Part shown: positions 40,401-46,400 of the stretch, one piece after another | Layout of the letters: every line of letters begins with the position of its first letter | Position numbering within the stretch: the first letter of the stretch is position 1 | Source of the DNA: Siphlonurus alternatus | Taxonomy: Eukaryota; Arthropoda; Insecta; Ephemeroptera; Siphlonuridae | Length of the DNA stretch: 64,000 bases | Direction: 5' to 3' | Assembly: GCA_949825025.1 (NCBI GenBank) | Contig: OX463785.1 | Coordinates: 22,073,971 to 22,137,970 of the forward strand | Notes under the pieces: model-generated | Databases searched by the model: none | The model's input: the letters and a program-made list of their open reading frames with translations, nothing else | Told to the model about the DNA's origin: nothing | Made by a program: the position numbers and the translations under genes

Positions 40401-43400
40401 ACTCAGATCTGGTTGGAGATAACGGAGTGTCTTTATCTGTTTCTGACGACGACGAAGAAGATGAATCTCTTCTTTTACTCGAAGACTTTTGACGTGAGCT
40501 CCGATGAGACTTCCTATTGCGTTCTCTGCTTGAAGATCTGTGTCTTCTCGATCTTCCAGATCTATGTCTTGAATGACGTCTGTCACGAGAGCGACGTCTC
40601 TCACGATAATCGCTATCATCTGAACTTGATCTGCGAGATCTAGATCGTCGTCTGTCTTTAGATTTTCTACGACGGTCTCTAGATCTTGATGAGGAACGTG
40701 CAGAACGCCTGTCACCGCGATCACTGTCAGAGGAACGGGATTCATGACGTGTGGGAGGAGGAGGTCGATCACGACTTATACTCCTATTGGTGTTGCTTGT
40801 AGTAGTCGTGGTACTGGCAGCGGACATGGTGCTTGCTACACTTTTGACGCTTGCGACTTCCGGACTGCTACAAACGGTAATGGTGCTAGTCTCAATGGTC
40901 TTACTAGTTGTTGGACTCGCAACCGTTGCTGCTGCTGCTTTTTGGGCTTTCTCTTGCCTTATCTGAAACAGATTGAATAAAAATTTTATATTACTTATCC
41001 CCCTTTTTATCACATATTTTTTTTTTAGAACAAGTAGTGTAAAAGGTAAGGGAGGCATCAATCAAGGATTCTCTCTGGAAGAGGATAAAGGAGAGGTTAG
41101 GAAAAGTTTTTAAGGCCACGGCTAAGTTATCAATCTCGTTTGCCTAATGTAGCTGAAAAAACATGGAAACCTCAGTTAATTTAATTGGTCAGTAATGACA
41201 GCAATCCCTGAATGTGAGAATGAATGAATGAGTGAACCCACTTCTCAGAGCAATGATTAAAAGACAAGGCTCTGTACCAGGATTTGAATTCATGGTGAGC
41301 TAAAGTAATAAACATGTTACTTTTAGAAGCTTCTGGGTAGTATTTTGGGAAAAATTATGGTAATAGATATATGCAAATGAAATCGATAAAAAAATTAATA
41401 AAAAAACATAAACTTACTTCTTTCTTTCTTTGATCAGTATACTGGGCTTGGAGTTTTATAATAATGTCTTCACATCTTAGCGCCAATGACATTTTTGGTC
41501 TGAAAAAAAAAAAAAAAGTAGAAAATAATAAGCACTGTTTTTTTAATAATTAATGTTAATTTTACATACAGTAATAAAGTAATTCTGTTTGTAAATGCGT
41601 TATCATTTAAGAAAAATTCCTCAAATTAATATTTTGTTCATTATAAACAGTAGCAGGTAATTAAGTAGATAAGCCTGCAATGTTTGTATTAATCAAAAAG
41701 TAAAGCAAACAATAGAAGAAATAAGAAAACATGAGATACAGTCAAATTTACGTAATATTCCTGCCAGAAGTAACTGGAGGTGAGTGGTTTCTGGTCATCT
41801 TGTTCATGTCCGAGTATTGGAAATTTGCAAACATGTTAATACTCTTCTTACAAACCTTTAGCCAAAATTTCAAAATGCAAATACAAGCAGGAAGACCAGA
41901 AACCTCTCTCTTCCGGGAACTTTTGGTAGGAATATAAAATTAATTTGACTGCAGTATTTAATTTTTTTTTTTTTTTTTACAGATTTCCATGTCTGTTTGT
42001 AAACCCTGCTCGGTGTACACCTTGCCCCGTTTTATTACAGATACACCAGCGCAGATGGTGGGGTAGAGTTACAGTGCAGATGACGTCACAATTTTTGTTC
42101 GTAAACTTGTTTAGAGTTACAATGAGCAGAGGTTACGAACAGACCTATTATGTTAAAAAGATCAGCCTTATATTTCTCAATATTTTATTTAACTTCAGCG
42201 TGGTATTTGATTAAATTAATACAAAATAAATGGCATAATTTTTACACATTGACAGTGAAATTGATGCTTGAATTTGTATGATTTGAAATATTTTAATTTA
42301 TTTTTTATTTTCTGCCTTTGCATACATTTTTCTCCTTTTCATAAACATTAAAAAAAGTAGTACAGTAAAGCAATGCAAGACATTTTGTTCACAAAGTTGG
42401 ATATATAGATGATATCAGTACATTTTTTGGGTTAACATTTTTGAAAACATGATTTAATAAAAACATACTCAGTAAAAATGTCTGTTACTTAACTCTAATT
42501 TTAATTAAAATTTTCTTTTTTTTTTACATTGCTAGATTTTTTTTTTTACATAAATTTTATGTATCATATCATTTGTCAGCTATAAATAAATTATTTAGTC
42601 ATAAAATGTACCAACTGGTATGAAATAATGTATTTAAATAACACAATTAATTATTTTTGCAAGTCAGAAATTGTTTTTCAACATTAATAATAATAATATA
42701 ATTTCTGCACTCCAAATAATATGCAGCACATTGATACAAAACACACTGCAGCACAGAGCTCACTCCAGCGGAGTATGGACAGCCAAAGTTACTACACCTT
42801 CTTCCTACTAAATCTATAATCCAGACACCCATCCAAAGTCATAAAAAGTCTGCCATGCTCAGAATTTGAACCAGGACCCTCGCAGACATTAGCTCTTTAA
42901 GGTAGAGATAACGTCGAACAGATCCCTTTTGATTAACATGTAAACCTTATAGCGAATTGACAAAAATTCTGAAATTTTTTTGAGAGGCAGAGAAATTAGT
43001 GCCTAAAAGACATAGAAAAAATTTCAAAACAATTTAATGAGCCGATTCTTTTTGTTTGGAGAGACAAACTAAAAACTTAATCAAAAAAAATCGGCTTGTT
43101 AAAATGTTTTGAAACTTTTTCTATGACTTTTAGGCACTATAATATCTGCCTCTCAAAAAATTTTCAGAATTTGTCAATTTGCTAAGGTTTACATGTTAAT
43201 CAAAGGGGATTACGTTGAACAGCTGTTCGATGCTATCTCTACCTTAAAAATAAAAATCATAATAACATTTCACAAAAAGATAAAAAAAAAATCTGCAAGA
43301 CCAACGGCTACTTAAATTATTTTTTAAACATATGGTTTAAAAACATATATTAATCACACAAAAAAGTACATGGCTGATGACTTAAAATTAATTTATAAAG

Positions 43401-46400
43401 TAATTTTTAACTCATTTCTTTGTCTTCATGAGCAATCTTTACTTTTGGTTGATTGGTTGGTATTTTGGGGGGCAATTGACACATTTTGGTCATGTATGCC
43501 CCCAGCGCGGTCATTTATTGGCCGCAAATTTTCTTGCAATGTTTCTTTGTAACTGCGTTTTTTTATTAATTCTTTAATTTCTTTGCACCTTGATTTTGTT
43601 TGTTTCTATTTACAGCAACAGTCGGAGGTTCGCCTGAATGGTGAATTCCAAGACTCGCTGCACTGCCTCTTCTTCATTGGCGAGGACTTGCTCCACTGTG
43701 CCTGTCACTTTGCAGGCCCTTCTCTCTTCCTTGTAGTGGCAACAGCCCGTAAGGAAATGTTGCACTGTTAAGTCTTCGGTGCATGTTGCACACATTGGAG
43801 GGTTTCCCTTCTCCATTAGATGACCATGTGTAAGCCTGGTATGCCCAATGCGCAGTCTGGCGAGAATGACTTCGTCTCTGCGGCACTTTCTGTAGCTAAT
43901 CTTTACTTTTGTAACAATCAAAGTTCTAGCATCAAGTTTCACAGCTTCTATCAAATTGGAGATAACTCATTTTTATCCACAAAATAGTTTTTTAAGTTTC
44001 ACTTCGATGGTGTTCCGTCAAAAACGACCAACTCATTTTATCGCGTCCTCTCAAAAACGACTAACTCATTTTATCGCGAGCCGAGATGGTCGGTTTTGCA
44101 CAATGGGTTTCCAGGTATAAAAAAAATGTATACCTGGAAACCCATAGTGCAAAAGCGACCATTTCGGCTTGCGATAAAACGAGTTAGCCGTTTTTTAGAG
44201 GACGCAATAAAATGAGTTAGTCGTTTTTGACGGAACACCATTGACTTATTTTTATCATTTTTTTTTTTTTTTTTTTGTTTTGTTTTTTTAAATCGACCCC
44301 AAAATAAATGTTGATGAACTGTATCTTCTTTTCTCGTGTTCTTATATACGTTGAAACCCTTTTAATTCTAGTAAGCCCGGATTTTCCTTTCTCTCTTTAT
44401 GTTGCCAGGCAATTACATGTATTAAGTTTTTTTAATAATACTGAGCACCCTAAATATGTCCTTATTTGTGTTCCTTTTTACAAACATCACTATTTTGGAT
44501 AGCAATTATAATATCAGATACTGTATCATGGATGCCACAGCATCTTCTCATTGTTAGTAAAACTCCTAGAAATTAAATGTATTTTACCCAAGATAGATCA
44601 GGAAGGAAGGGGGGGGGGGGAACAAAAGGACAAAATAATAACTGGAAAACTGAAGTGTAGGTAAGGCCTATTTTACACATGTTAACGATTAATCTTAGTT
44701 ACTTCGGAATCAAAAAATATTTTCTTGCAAACGAATCGAATGAAATAAATTTTAAAAAATTGTGAATGTTCTAAAAATTAATCGCTTATGGTTTGAGCAA
44801 ATTCAGTCTTGCAGTTTTCTTACAACAGCTCCATTTCCAGTTTTCGTCCATAAGGCCAATGTTAAACTTCTACCGTTGTTTTCACAAAACTGATAAGACA
44901 GATTTGCTTCAAAATTTGTATGCCACCTATTGATGGTGAGTTCCAAGTCCCCTGCAAGTCTCGTTGCATATTCAGGCGGTACGATTGCGAGAAATCAACC
45001 TACTGAGATTCGTCCTTTAGTTGAATTTCTGAGGGGTGCCATGCCACAGCTCCCATATGTCTATATATATATATATATATATATATCCAAGCTAGAGTCC
45101 TAGAAAGTTTGTAACATCTGCCGCAAGGACATTTGTAGGTTGGCCCACAACACGTAGGATGGCAGTACAGCGTGAAAGGATCCGAGGGGTTTACATTCTC
45201 AAATTATGGGACAGTTCGCACAACAACCTGCTGTCATTTTCAGTATCAAATTAATAAATTTAGACATTAAATGCCATATTTTCTTTAGGACTTAATGTCC
45301 ATAAATACAAGAATCATGAAGTACAATTGAATTTGAAATCTAATGTAAATATAATATCCATTTTAAGCAAAGGCATAAATAGAATGGCGGCCATTTTGAA
45401 TTTGGCGGCCATCTTGTATATTTATCCTCACATTTGGATCCTTGATTTCTTCAAATTATAAATCAGTAAAATCAGCATTCTCACTATAAAAATGTGCAAC
45501 ATTATTTTACTAAAATTTTCATTATCAACTATATGATTTTAGCTCAGAATAAAAATGTGAAACAAAAAGATTGGGTGGCAATAGGTGGAAACGCTCACAT
45601 AGGGTTTGAACTTTACCAGAGGAAATATAAATATATTCTGGTAATTCTTCCACCGACAGATACTTCAACTTCGACATACTTCAACATTGTTTTAAGAATT
45701 TCAAAATAAGAGACTGTCTTAATTATAATGCTAATTATAGAGAGATCAGTGTCCTGCCCCTTACAAAAAGATTGTGTAATTTTAGAAGATTCAAACTATT
45801 CGAAGCTTCTAGCAACGGTAACGTCACTATTGAGCATGAAACTGATATTTTAACAGTTCCGAATATAAGACACTGACTTCTTTAATCGTCAGCAAAAAAG
45901 CAGGCATCTACAATTATAGTCACAAAATTTGCAAAACTTTTTCAAACACTCTATCAAAACCTTTTATAAATGGCAATCTAAAAGATTATACGGACAATCA
46001 ACTATACTTAATTTTTGATACTTTTACCAATTAAAAATCACAGTAAATTATGCTTCATCCAGATAACATTGCATCATTTATTTTCCTGTGTTGTAGAGGC
46101 AATTTTTAGATCACCTACTGTCTTTGAAGCCTTAGTTTACATCTGTCCGTAGAGATTTTCATGGCTTGCAGAAATGCTATATTTATGACAACCCTTTCCA
46201 TTTAGGAAATGACAGATTCGATTTGACTAGATGTAAACAAAGACTTGAAAGACTGAGAAGTACACAAATTATTATTAGGAACAATATAATGTGACATTTA
46301 ATTTGGTAAAACGTAAGTATTATAACATATCAGCAAATAAATCTTAAAAATTACATATTATTGATCAAATGTGTTGGCATTGCTTTACAATTTACAGTTT

